A DNA stretch of 64,000 nucleotides, from assembly GCF_037975245.1 (NCBI RefSeq), contig NC_092568.1:26780501-26844500 (forward strand). Direction: 5' to 3'. Each line of letters opens with the position of its first letter. Positions within the stretch are counted from its first letter, which is position 1. This document shows, in pieces, positions 1-11,578 of this stretch. A program made the translations under genes and the position numbers. Below the pieces are notes generated by a model that saw only the letters and a list, made by a program, of their open reading frames with translations, had not been told where the DNA came from and did not search any database. This DNA comes from Apostichopus japonicus (taxonomy: Eukaryota; Echinodermata; Holothuroidea; Aspidochirotida; Stichopodidae).

Positions 1-2071
1 CTGCAAGGTACAACACCACTTATGTGATTGGCTTATAACAGTTAAACAATCACGTGATGCTCTATCCTTATAAATGTCTCAATTCATATGTCACTATTTC
101 TTATGGCTTATAAGAAAATGTATCGCAAGCATGCAGGGAGAAGGGCGGGGGGGGGGGTTAGAGCTATGGTCAGGCCCGGGGCAACTATACGTCACCGTAG
201 CTCCTCTTGAAGTGATATATGTTTCCGTAGGCAGTATATGAAACAGATATTACATTATTCATGTCTCCCCGGACCCTTAATTGACCCCAGGCCCATGGGC
301 TAAAGCCCCTGACTCCACCCCACCCCCTCATCAGGACTGATCCAACGTATGTATGATATGTAAATGAAAACGACCAGTATCATAAAAGTAGCACATCTAA
401 AAGTTTGTTATGATGTACATATACGGTATATGTATAAAATATTGTATCGCACATATGATAAAATATAATTATAAAATTGTTGATCAGTTACGCAACGTCA
501 TGAATTATAGACTACCGATAAACATGTACAAAGACGGCGAGACATCACAATACTTGTTACTGCACCAATGTTAGCGTTTCCCTCTTGATGCCCTTAAAAA
601 AAAGGGGTTTTGTGTTCTTATATCTCACACAAATAGTGATATCTCAACTAAAAGTAACGACAACATTGTTTCAGTGTGTAAGTGTCTTAGTTAGGGGGGA
701 AAAAACTGTCATACCAAAAGAAATATTGAGCACAGAATCATGTTTTAACAATCACAGTTGAATAAGTTAAAAGATACTACCTTCGACCTATCATATAACC
801 TATATGATAGAGACCTATGTTACGATCAGCCTCACCAAAAGCTAAGGGACTTAACCGCTGTCACATTTACCAGTGTTGACGGTTGACGGGTTTCTACCTC
901 CAGTGCTTACCAAGAGGATATCTTCACACCATATACACTATTTCTATTTTGAATGGTACTTTGCTTCATGAATTCTACTAAATTCTGACTAGTTTGTTTA
1001 TTTCTTCCCATCATTAAGATAATAATGGTAATCTCGATTATACTTTTATAAACAAATCAAAAGTAAGCTGGGTAATTAAGACTCAGCATTCATCAAGTTC
1101 TTATGTAATTATCATTCATATCTACTCAACTATTCGCGGAGTGTATACCGGTTGTGAACATCTAATTAATATATTCATGTGCATTCATCACAATGTTTTA
1201 GCCCAAGAGACAAGATAACCTGACTTATTACAAGCATCTTAATATGGAGACACGAGACAACGTTTGTTCCTTATGGAGATAATCAATCGGATTTTGATAG
1301 CTCTTCGACTTTCAAGAAGTGGACAAAAAACAATTCTACCGTGTACCTACAAATGAGCACTCCACATTTTGTAATTGAGTTATCATGACTGTGCGGGAAT
1401 GATTTAGTATATTGTATTCCAGGGATTAAAAATCAGTTTTCCTATTTAATACTTGCATGTATGTAAGAAAAGATTGATTGAAACTGACAGATACGCGTGC
1501 ATATACATATATACATATAATTCCTTAATATACGCATGTATGATTAGCCCGTCATGTACGTTCATACGTGCTGTAATGAGCTAGCTATATCTATCATTTC
1601 GCTTGCGTTTTTAACAATGTTTATCCTGAAAAAAAAAATTTAAAAAATAAATATCAAACTTGGAAATTGTGAACCTTAAGTCTGCAAGGAATTTCTGCAA
1701 GACATAAACGGCGCCTCGTGTATACACTTTGCATAAATAAATTCGAAGTTCTCCTCTATACCAATTACTTATCCAAAACTAATCCGAATGAGGACTATAA
1801 TTAAACCATAACCAGCCAGGAACTCTTTCTCATATTGTTTTTCCTTCAAAATCCGATGTTTTTATGTCATTTTTTTATTTTATTATTCCACTGAAACACT
1901 AAATTGATGTGATAATTATAAATTAAACGAATTGTACAAGAAAGTGTCCGTTGAAACGTCGGTCTTACATACCATAATCTTTATCATATAAAAAAAATGA
2001 TAAAAAGGACGTTGATTTGCTATGTACAATGACAAGAAACATTATTGAAACATTATTGACACTCTATAGGC

Positions 2072-2075
<4 letters not shown>
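1..2075. other. Downstream flank, no gene seen
   Basis: AT-rich. Contains a G-run at 147-157 and scattered CCCC/GGGG segments (150-330) that could be an old repeat edge. No supported gene. Confidence 0.5.

Positions 2076-2076
<1 letters not shown>

Positions 2077-2123
<47 letters not shown>
2077..2123. repeat. (AT)n microsatellite followed by GACA-rich stretch
   Basis: 47 bp of TA dinucleotides. Nearby, 2211-2252 is rich in GACAGACA-type units. Ile-Tyr frames here are artefacts. Confidence 0.95.
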
Positions 2124-2125
<2 letters not shown>

Positions 2126-2525
2126 GCATATGGCTTAAAAGTAAGCTTCTCCAAAGAAAATATCAAAGAGCGGTACGTGATACAAAGAATGTCGACAGCC
2201 TTGAATGTCGAACAGACAGACAACCAGACAGAGAAACAGACCGATAGACAGATGTTACCCTTCAGACAAACACTGCCAATCTATTAATTACACTTTCATT
2301 CCTTTTATATTTATATTCATCCATAAAACGCTGTTACGACGGTTCTTACACTAAACTTGATATCAAAAAGACAAATTTCGTCAGGTTTTTTACCTTTCAA
2401 GGCTTGAAAATATAGCCTGGTTATAATGAGTAACAGCAACCTTAAACTCAACCCGTTGCATTTGATCGAACCGTTAACATTACAGGATTGGTTGGTTTGC
2501 CCTCTCTAAGAAAGTATAAGTCAAC

Positions 2526-2531
2526 TTTATT
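2526..2531 (-). promoter_or_regulatory. Candidate polyadenylation signal AATAAA
   Basis: Downstream of the stop codon at 3266 the minus strand carries AATAAA here, giving a 3' UTR of about 740 bases. That UTR would contain two C-runs (complement of the G-runs at 2905-2919 and 2944-2953). ATTAAA-type variants occur nearer the stop, so the true site is uncertain. Confidence 0.3.
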
Positions 2532-3265
2532 GAATCCCAGAAGGAAATTACATATATCTGCGGTGAGCAATACAATCAATACTGAACTCTCGACTGAACA
2601 CGATAAGAATCTTGTATGTATAGTAATCAATAGTTTGTAACAAAAACATGGCCTCATTGTTTGAAAAACATATCTGCATAATCTTCAACATAGGGTGACA
2701 ATAACATCAGATATTGTGTTTGATAAGTCCTTTAGCTTTCAATATTCAACATCAGCCTGAATGAAATCAAGACGATCTTCCTAGACATTTAACAGGGGCG
2801 CAGCGAGGCTTTTTTCAAAGGGGCCCAATACTTTTCAGGGGGCAAGCAGTGCATTGCTCGAACCACTTGCATACTTACATACATTCACTTTTGGTGATGG
2901 TGTTGGGGGGGGGGGGGGGTGGAGACTTAGTTTTTGTAGTGTTGGGGGGGGGGTTCGCAGTCGCATAGGATTTTAATCAGTCTACTGTATCAGTAACTCA
3001 GCTGTCAAGGATGAAAAGCTTATCCTTCTCCATCATAAAGAGGGTAACAAAATGCAAGAAGAAGTGTTAGACCAGATTATCAATCCTTTAGACATCCATC
3101 TATTCATTCGCTCCCTAGCAGGTTTGAAACCTTAGCCATCGTCTCTATTCCTTATCGTTCACACGTCGATAAATTATGACAAAAGCCCATACTAATTCAC
3201 GCCAAACACGACATATTCACCTGCAAAAACCAACACGTTTTTTCATCTGTGACGTAACAAGACGT

Positions 3266-3908
3266 TCAAACCCAATCTTTGACGTCTTTGATCTCATGCG
3301 TCGTCACGGTAACCTTAATCATAGCAGACGACGAGTTATCAGTTGATGACGTAGTAGCAATTGTAGCCTTGGTACTGGCTGGTTTCTCCGCTTCTTCGTG
3401 GTCAGTACTTACATTTGGAATCATATTACTCGGTAATAGTCCAACCGAATAGTCGGTTTCCCCACTTGGTAAAATAGATCGCGGTATATCGGCTGACGCC
3501 GATCTTTGTCTAAATCCCGGCTCACTTATTTTGAGCGTATCGTCATTTTTATTGATAGCACCGTTACCTTTTCTAGATTTAAATTCCCCGCTTTGAGTCC
3601 TATGGATATGGGCAGTCTTCCCTTGAGCGCGGTACTCCAGACCCTCCTTTTCCCACCTTCTTTCTTCCGGTTCTGGAGGTGGAGCGAATGCAGAACCTCT
3701 TCGTCCAGTGCGAATATTCGGTGCACTTCCTAATCTGATTCTCCGTGGGGTCGCCACCTCATCTTCGTGCACACTCGGTTCCGGTTCGAGTATTTCCGGA
3801 ATGACAGGCGGTGGCGGAGGGACTGCTCCTCCACTTAACTCACTTTCAGCTGAGAGAAGCCTTTGTTGTCTGATGTTTTTATTCTTTTCTATTATTCTCC
3901 TCCGGTCT
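3266..3908 (-). CDS. Terminal coding exon: cytoplasmic Ser/Pro-rich tail of the same membrane protein
   Basis: On the minus strand a pyrimidine-rich tract followed by CCCATTAACAG (3919-3909) is a strong 3' splice site. The frame then stays open for 213 codons to TGA at 3268-3266. The open frame extends upstream of the acceptor, but that part reads as intron. The tail begins DRRRIIEKNK, a basic stop-transfer region. It continues with a PPPPP run (about residue 64 of the joined protein), an acidic/proline stretch, several Arg-directed serines (RLGSAP, RRGSAF, RTQSGEF, RQRSASAD), a Thr/Ser-rich segment and the C-terminus IKDVKDWV. It has no enzyme motif and looks disordered apart from the first charged helix. 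The last residues fit the X-[D/E]-X-hydrophobic class of PDZ ligand, which is inference. Base composition is clearly more GC-rich than the flanks, as expected for coding sequence. I cannot name the family. Open frames on the other strand here are shadows. Confidence 0.75.
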
Positions 3909-4029
3909 CTGTTAATGGGTGAAAAAAGAAGAATATTTTGAATTTTCATTGCAAACATCTCAAACGTCCAAAACCCTGGTAAAAGGATATTAATCAATAC
4001 TAAATCTGCTAAAAAATAATGCAGCAAAA

Positions 4030-6965
4030 ATTAAACGAAAATCTTCCCAAAATAAACTTTTGACAATTGTTCCAATTTATACGATATACCTGACCTATCT
4101 TCTTTAATAAATTGTTCACGCCGATATATGTTCTGGTGGTCAAATTGTTTACCTGGGAAATACCCCCAAACTATCCTCCGAGTGTTTTATTGTCGATAGG
4201 CCTATATATATATACGAAAGACATTTTCTTGATAATATCCATAAATTCTTTCAGCCAGACATCAATGCGTTAGTTCCTGATTATGTTGTCCCCTTCCTTG
4301 AATGGATTTCAATCGACGCTGACGCCACAGTGATTCAAGTATTTACATTATTAAATGTTCATATAGAATTTCATTCAAGTACCTGTAAACATGAACAGAA
4401 ACAACTGTCACGGTTGGTATATTTGTGTTGTCACTGCAGCAACGTGACAATGTCATTATAGTTTGATTAATGTCACATTCTTTGTTTGTTTGCTAAAAGA
4501 GCTTATTATACAGAATAATTAAAACAGTTGAGTATCATCAAACAATATGACTCTTTATAACAATCTACATAATACAAAAATTAAATCATGTTTCTGTTGT
4601 CTTCACAATATGACAATTTAAGAAGATCACCAAAATCAATATCAATAAATAAAGCTCACTTATATGATAAAAAAAAATTCCGAAGCAAGACGTAAGCAGA
4701 TGAACGTGGTTTTATTTTTCTGTTGTCTTAACGTTGTTTGCTTCCTTGAAAAACTTGAAAATAGATACACGACGCATGGAATGTTCGCAAAATGAACCAA
4801 CCTATATTTGTAACGAAACGCAATATTTCACTTGTTTACTTTTGAGAAAGATCAGATTCTTGGTATTGATTACCATCCCATGAACATGACACGAATTAAA
4901 TCATAACAACATAAAATTCTTGTGGTAATAATAGATGGGTCAATAAACCCATACGATTATGTTTGATATTGTGGATCGTCAATTATGTCTTTAAAAACAA
5001 TTCGTTTTTGGAATATAGTCATATATACACAAATCTCATCTGTTGTACACCCACGTATAAATTTGTCTGTTTAAGTTGCCTAAATGTTCTTTAAGTTAAA
5101 TATAAAACCATGTAAATCTTCCATACGAAAGAGGAATGTCACATAATACCATAAAGCTTTATGCACGCAGAATCAATTGCAACATCTTTTCCCTAGTTAA
5201 AAACGTCTTTTTAAAGATCACGATAAAAGATGTGAAGACAATGTGCTTGTATTTAAATGATCATCTCTAATTATATTCTTTTCACACGTCTCCAATCAGT
5301 GATTTTCTCCACTATTCTTCTCTTTTGTTCTTCAAGCAATGCTGCATCATTTTTGGCAACGAATCCCTGATTATTGATACCAAAAACAAACAAAGAAGGC
5401 AACTGTCAATTTCATTGGTAATATCTTTCACTGTGATCAAACTTGACAAGTAACCTTCAGTTTGATGGAATGTTATTTGGAATTTGTTAAAGAGCTGAAT
5501 AAATGTAATGCATATATTGGAGATTGGCGTATCGATATCAGGCGTACGGTTGGAATAGGTTCGAAGGATTGTGCATCTGTAAATGACAGGCAAACAGAAC
5601 ATTTCGTTTTCGTTGGTAGAACCACACAGGTTACATATCAATCTAACGGCATTGAAAAAAAATGACCGTGCCACATCATTTTTTACTTTTACCTATCTAT
5701 AGCCTTTACTGGTAAACGTAGTGGATGAATATTCATTTCGTTTGGGCTAATCACATTGTTGTATGCAAATCAGTGTGATGTAGCCTATGAACAGCCTATG
5801 CCATATTTCGTGTATACTTTAAATTTATCACTTAGCGCCGAATTAGTACACCTTTTGATATAGAAGTTTAAACTTGAAGAAAACTCATGATTGTAATTTA
5901 TGAATTTGTTATGTAAATTTTCTGTGATTTCATTAGTATTTTAAGTACATTACATACAAGAAAAGGTGCAATTATCATAATTAATGGACTCTCATCATTT
6001 ATTTTGGAAATATAAAAAACAAAAGAAACCGATGCATAAGTCAAGTGATGGATATTTGAGATCGCTTTAATTCCTTGTTTTCATCTCTTTGGGTTAGTCA
6101 TATACCCAGAGCAATAAACATGTCTAATATAAATTTATAGCACCGTACCTTACAGCGCTGTTGAATGATTAATAACGCCTTTTCTATATCTCTAACTAAT
6201 TTAGTTTAACTTCCATCCAACGAGGCTATCACTGCTTATACGTTCCTCAAACCTCACACATCTTCAGATATGTGAAGAAACCATATTAACCACTCAACTC
6301 TTGACACGAAGAGAGAGAGAGAGGTGGAGAGAGAGACAAAAAGAGTTCTTTTTCTGAGGCCATAAGATGCTTTTCGGCGAGGTACTCAACATATCATGTT
6401 ACAAATAAACAGTCATTTCTTGTAAATGCACTGACGGAAGGAAACGTGTAAAAAGCTTCATTCCGGGCTTGTTGTAAATAAACGTGTCAACAACATGAAA
6501 CCTAATTTCTAATTCCCTGTAGTTCATGTGCTTCTCAATATATCACTCCAATAAATGTTCCCGCTTTCCGTAGAGTGTTACAAGTTTTTCTCTGTCAAGT
6601 TCAGATCAAGCATTCATAAATACAGTGAGGGTAAAGGAGATAGTCGTACCTATAGCAAATAGAATTACAAAATAATGCGAGTGTTAATATGATATACTAT
6701 ATAGGGATTTAAAATTAGGCAGTGATATACTTACAACCAAAAATATAACATGACAGGGAAATAACGAGTATGTATCTGCCACTCCATTATATAGGGACAT
6801 GCATAAGCAACAGGTATTCCATACTTATAGACAACATCACTGGGAAATAAAATATATAATAACAAATAATAATTTATCTGGTATTCTTCACTTTATAGTG
6901 AGGTAGACAGAGGTATTATTACTCACAGACAGAATAACATTTGTATTTTGTATTTGTATGTTTTA
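4030..6965. other. Intron interval, nothing recognised
   Basis: AT-rich with a short (GA)n run at about 6310-6337. The 120-codon minus frame at 5312-5674 has no recognisable motif and is not called. Confidence 0.5.
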
Positions 6966-7187
6966 GATCCTCCTGCACACAGGAACTCGCGAAGAAGCCA
7001 TCATTGGCTTATCAAAGCCTCAACCTGACCGAAGTCAGTCTCTTAGATTCATATTTAACGTCCATGATTATTAATTGTCAATTGTCAACAACTCTGTAAC
7101 TGGACGACATACATTATTCTTGGAGTGACTCGAACTGGGGACCTTATGACTGGAAGACACTGGCGTTAACCACTGAGCTAACACTCC
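6966..7187 (-). mobile_element. tRNA-derived SINE, family A, copy 1
   Basis: The head at the right end reads (minus) GGAGTGTTAGCTCAGTGGTT, with a pol III A box (TAGCTCAGTGG) and a B-box-like GTTCGAGTC. The 3' module ends CAGGAGGATC at the left. Total about 220 bp. The 3' part keeps three hairpins: CTGAC-TTCG-GTCAG, GGCTT-TGAT-AAGCC, and TCCTG-TGTG-CAGGA. Adjacent T-rich TTTGTATTTTGTATTTGTAT is the degraded tail. The acceptor-like ends GGAGTG/CACTCC are kept, but the tRNA T stem is not. Confidence 0.85.
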
Positions 7188-7189
7188 TG

Positions 7190-8847
7190 ACATAACAGGA
7201 AAATACGATTAAATATCATTGTCATATACAGGGATGTGAAGGACTCGTCATACTAACAGACAAATACCATTACAGGACAATGCGAGTAATTTTCTTGTAT
7301 TCTTAAACACAGGGAGGCAAACTGTGGTAGTGATATACTTATAGACAAATACAATGGAAGGGAAATACGAGCATTTGTCTGCATGGATACTCTTAAATAT
7401 ATGGAGGTCAACAAGAGTAATTATACTTATATACAATTACCAAGACAGGAGTACATCTGGTAGTCTTAAATATTGGGAGGTATAACGGAGGTATAGTCAA
7501 ACTAATAGAGTAATAATATTACAGGGAAGTAAAAGTATCTTGTTTTGTAAAGAAATATCGCATTCCCCAAAGTTATAGATACAAACACTTTCGCATGCAT
7601 GTCCCATTTTAGTATATAATGAGCTTAGTTTATCAACTAATGTTGTTTGTATACTATCTCATGGCTCTCTCTTTCTCTCATGTAGTACTTGAAGTGATCT
7701 TCTACTTAACATCATTTCAACTTAACAAAAAATGGCCTATCATGCAAATTTATTTCGCAACGGAATATGTTGGTGATTTTGTCTTTTTATGTGCATGTGT
7801 GCCACCATGGTAATTTCCATCGTAACAGAATATCCCATTAAGTGTCTATCTCGCTACATCCAGTTCTTCATGAGGATTAAGATAAGATTCACCTTATTTA
7901 TATGTGATATATCAAGATCTGGATTTGCTTCATCAGTTAGTTGAAGCAGTGACTGCCATTATTCTTCAGACCACTAATCCCTGACAAGGAAGCGACTTTA
8001 GACATTTCTTAGTTCAAGAGCCTTTAGGAGACTTCATTTTCTTCCTTTCTAATTTACTTATCGTATCTTTATCGTATCATTAGTGAAATGTCTTGATTCA
8101 GATAATTACCATCAAAATGATCCAGCGAGGATAAAAAAAAATGTGTGTGGATTTTCATAATTACCTAGCATTAGCCTATATATATATAATTAACCTAGTA
8201 TTTGGAAACTTGCAGCTTAAAACGTACAGATAAATATATTGTAATTAACCGAAATAAGTAAGTCACGAGTTCCGGAAGAGAACGTGCATTGGCAAAAGTT
8301 GCTTCATAGTTCGAAGTCTTGAATAGCACTTTTAATCATTAATTATCATCCCATGTAGTCAGTCACGTTATCATCTAACGCGACTATAGGTTCTCGACCA
8401 TTTAGTATATGTAATGACTCATTGGAACAATGAAGGAATGTTAACGTAACGAGATCATCGCAGCAATCATAACCAAAAGTTTCAAACGGTAAACAAACAC
8501 CAATAATCAAATCAATACGAAGTTAAATAGTAAACTGATTTCCCTAGCCAACGAAAGTATGTAGCTGATGTAATTATCATTATTAATATAACGATATATA
8601 TGTTAGCAGCTTTGTGCGTTTCGTGAATAATTAAAACAAGCCAATTATTACTCCAAACATACATAATAATGCGATTGGTCAAGGTAAGCCGCCTTCTGGA
8701 TTTGTGCACCGAGTTGATGTTTTAATGAGTGAGTGAGCCAATTTCAGTGATTAAGATAACTTAATTATATGTTTATTCAATGAAATCATTCTGTTATATC
8801 AGTATTAATCACATATAAAGAGTAAAATTCGAAAAATCTGAAATGTT
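7190..8847. other. Intron interval, nothing recognised
   Basis: Only short open frames of no recognisable type. Confidence 0.5.
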
Positions 8848-9230
8848 GGGAGGGCGTTGTGGTCAAGTGGTTAAGGCAGTGGACTTGTGATCTAAGGATT
8901 ACAGGTTCGAGCCCTGGCCAGATCATTGCGTTGTGTCCTTGGGCAAGGCGCTTTATCTCCATTGCCTCTCTTCACCCAGGTGTATAAATGGGGACCTGCG
9001 AGGTAACTTGTAAATATAGTTGCGTGCGCCGGTTTGTGGCTGCACCCTATGGGAAGTCCCCCGGGGGACACGTGGTTGTGGTGCACTGTGGTGCCCCAGG
9101 AGAGATTGTTTGAATTGTGCACACTTTGGTGTGTGGGTGTGACAAGTTACCAATGACCAAGGGTTAAGTTGTAAAGTCGTGTGAGGAGGCATTAGCCTCA
9201 TACAAGACTGTAAACCTTCAACTTTAACTT
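8848..9230 (+). mobile_element. tRNA-derived SINE, family B, long copy
   Basis: A tRNA-like head with A box TGGTCAAGTGGTTAAGGCAG and B box AGGTTCGAGCCCTGG is followed by a conserved body (TTGTGTCCTTGGGCAAGGCG, then CATTGCCTCTCTTCACCCAG and GCGAGGTAACTTGT). The body matches the copy at 52250 for about 200 bp. The 3' third differs from that copy and ends near a run of ACTTTAACTTTTTTAACTTT. The motif TGTCCTTGGGCAAG is common in tRNA SINEs of many animals, which is background knowledge. Subfamily naming would need a repeat library. Confidence 0.8.
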
Positions 9231-11381
9231 TTTTAACTTTTAATTCAGTCTGTTTTTGAAAATGACTATGTCTTGCTGATGAACTATGTTATTGACTTTT
9301 ATTATATCGAATAACATTAAGAATGTCATGAAAATCAACCCCAAAGAACTGTATATAAATCACACGCAAGGGCAGATATACAGTTGGGTGAATAAGAGCT
9401 ATATCAGTTTTCTTCTACTTTGAGATTTCTATGCCGTCTACATCACCCTTACTGTCAATATAAAAGTACAATACTGTTGAAGTGTATCGCAATCCTACTA
9501 TTGACGTAAACGGAGATTAACGGACACAGTGCTTTGACCGCATAGACGGTCATATTACAATTAACGTGGGCTTTGCGCGATAGTCAGAGTTAACATAAAA
9601 AAAGAAAATTCGCTTCAGACGAAGTAGAATTTCACCATAGGGCGTACTATTATTTTAAATAATAGAAAGCATATGCTCTTACTGACTGTCTTGCCCTTCC
9701 ACTTTTAAAACCCCAAACTTCTCAATTCGTTTAAAGTGAACATTAACATCTACACACTGTTCTTCAACAAAATACTATCCCAGGACACTTATAGCCGGGT
9801 ATATATCTTGCTCCATAGTCATGGTTACCCTGACAAATATCACCAGGCTCGAAGCAAGTGGAATTTCACCCTTTGGAGAGAATGAAAGAACGCTCTTAGT
9901 CTTCCGAAGCGGTATCAGATGTGACACTTGAAAAGACGGATTGATTCCAAGGTTTAATTCAATGGACGGGTTAATAACAATGAGGCGTTTACGAACCTGA
10001 TATCTACGGTAGATGAATAGTCAATCGTAAGGTCAAAAGCATTATTGGCCTACACGGACTAGTGATATGTGATATACCATTCTAGCATGCATGCAGCAAC
10101 GTCAATATACAGCTATATGTTAGTAAGTACAGGGACAGGGACATTTCATTAACAACAGAATAAAAACTAATTTTAAATCTGGAATGGATGGATATCAAAT
10201 TAGTCATATAACAAAAAGAAAACATTAGGTTTTTAAATAACTTATTGAATAAAATCAGTTTTCGTTTTTTAGTTGACCTGACTGACAGACCAGAACGTTC
10301 ATCAGTGATTTATTTGTATCATGAGGATTGAATTGTTTGTACACCGCGTTTTTTAACTTGGTCATCTTCACTATGGTTGTAATTGAAAATTTGGTGAGTG
10401 AATATACAAACTAAAGGAACATTGGAAAATGAGGTGTTTCAGGCATATTGAATTTCATCTGTGGTTAATAGCGAGCGTTCTTTAAATTCCATCAAACGCT
10501 CATGCTTTCAATTGTTGATCAAATATACCTAACATTGAGTATAGTGGATGTTGTGCTACGTACGATTAAGATTTGTACAAGGGTCTTTGAAGTTCATTGT
10601 GGAAAGGGTCGATTTGGACATTTTTCTCAATTTTTTTTTTTAAGCCCAACAAAAGGTCCTTCTCATTTAAGTTTTCTTTACATCCAATTACTTAATACGC
10701 TTTTACAACCTATTACATAAACGTTATAAAGACATGCAAATTAATATTCTCACAGCGTGTGAATATAAGTAAACAACAGTATTTTAATGAATTAAAATGT
10801 TACGTGTTAGATTTGAATGTATGACGACTGCTCGTTAACCTGATGAGTTGTTTGTACAATCAATAGAAATAAATGACAGCTGAAGTTTCATAGTTGAAAT
10901 ATTCAAGCTAATATAAAAGAAACTGATTGAATTCAATTGATGAAAATGGGTTGAATTTCTCCTCAAAATCTTCAAGAAAAGAAGTTTCCTTTCCTGTTAA
11001 TAATAGTCGTATACAATGTCGTAAAACAAGAACTGTTTAATAATGAGAATAATTTATTAAAATAAACGGAAAACATTTCAATTTAGGAGTGCTAGATTGT
11101 TATGTATTCACTCACGATTTCGTGGACAGCTACAGAATACAAAAGGAATACGATAAATACGACCAACAGAGTAGGTATGTTTACATGTAAGAGCTTAAAT
11201 TAATCCCAACTTTATATGAGCAGAAATACGGGAAATGGTGAAAGCTTCTTATTCACCAGACGCCTGCTATACGTGAACTAGCGTGAGAGACGCATCATAA
11301 CATCCATATTATATTAAAGGCATAAGCTCATTCTTTTACTTGCATCTGCATGGCATTTAACGTGAAACATGGTATTTTATG
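9231..11381. other. Intron interval, nothing recognised
   Basis: No repeats or coding signals beyond background. Confidence 0.5.
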
Positions 11382-11578
11382 AATCTTTCTTCATCCATTC
11401 CTCTTTGAGATGAAGACTATAATTCATCCACATCTGACGTGCTCGATTGATAGAGTGTTCTGCTTTAGGGGAAATACAGAAACACCCAACTCGGTTTCCT
11501 GCAGCTCCCACTCGGACTTCGTTTTATTCTTTCAGTGAGTTAAACATTTCTTGAAATTTCTCAAATCATGTGAAAATA
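11382..11578 (+). repeat. Left member of a 197-bp inverted-repeat pair
   Basis: The sequence AATCTTTCTTCATCC ... CATGTGAAAAT is matched in inverse orientation at 14363-14559, at roughly 85% identity by eye. The core CACCCAACTCGGTTTCCTGC is exact in both. Confidence 0.85.

Noticed and set aside
2793-2960. CAGGGGCG start (also at 58231) resembling hAT-type transposon termini
   Set aside because: No matching opposite end or 8-bp target duplication could be found, so the resemblance is too short.
3506-3941. Plus-strand and alternative minus-strand frames over the terminal exon
   Set aside because: Shadows of the better-supported minus-strand exon, which has the splice acceptor, phase match and stop.
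5312-5674. 120-codon minus-strand frame
   Set aside because: No motif recognised, and flanks give no promoter or splice support.
8892-9201. Minus-strand frames across the family B SINE
   Set aside because: They read the SINE backwards, with no coding support.
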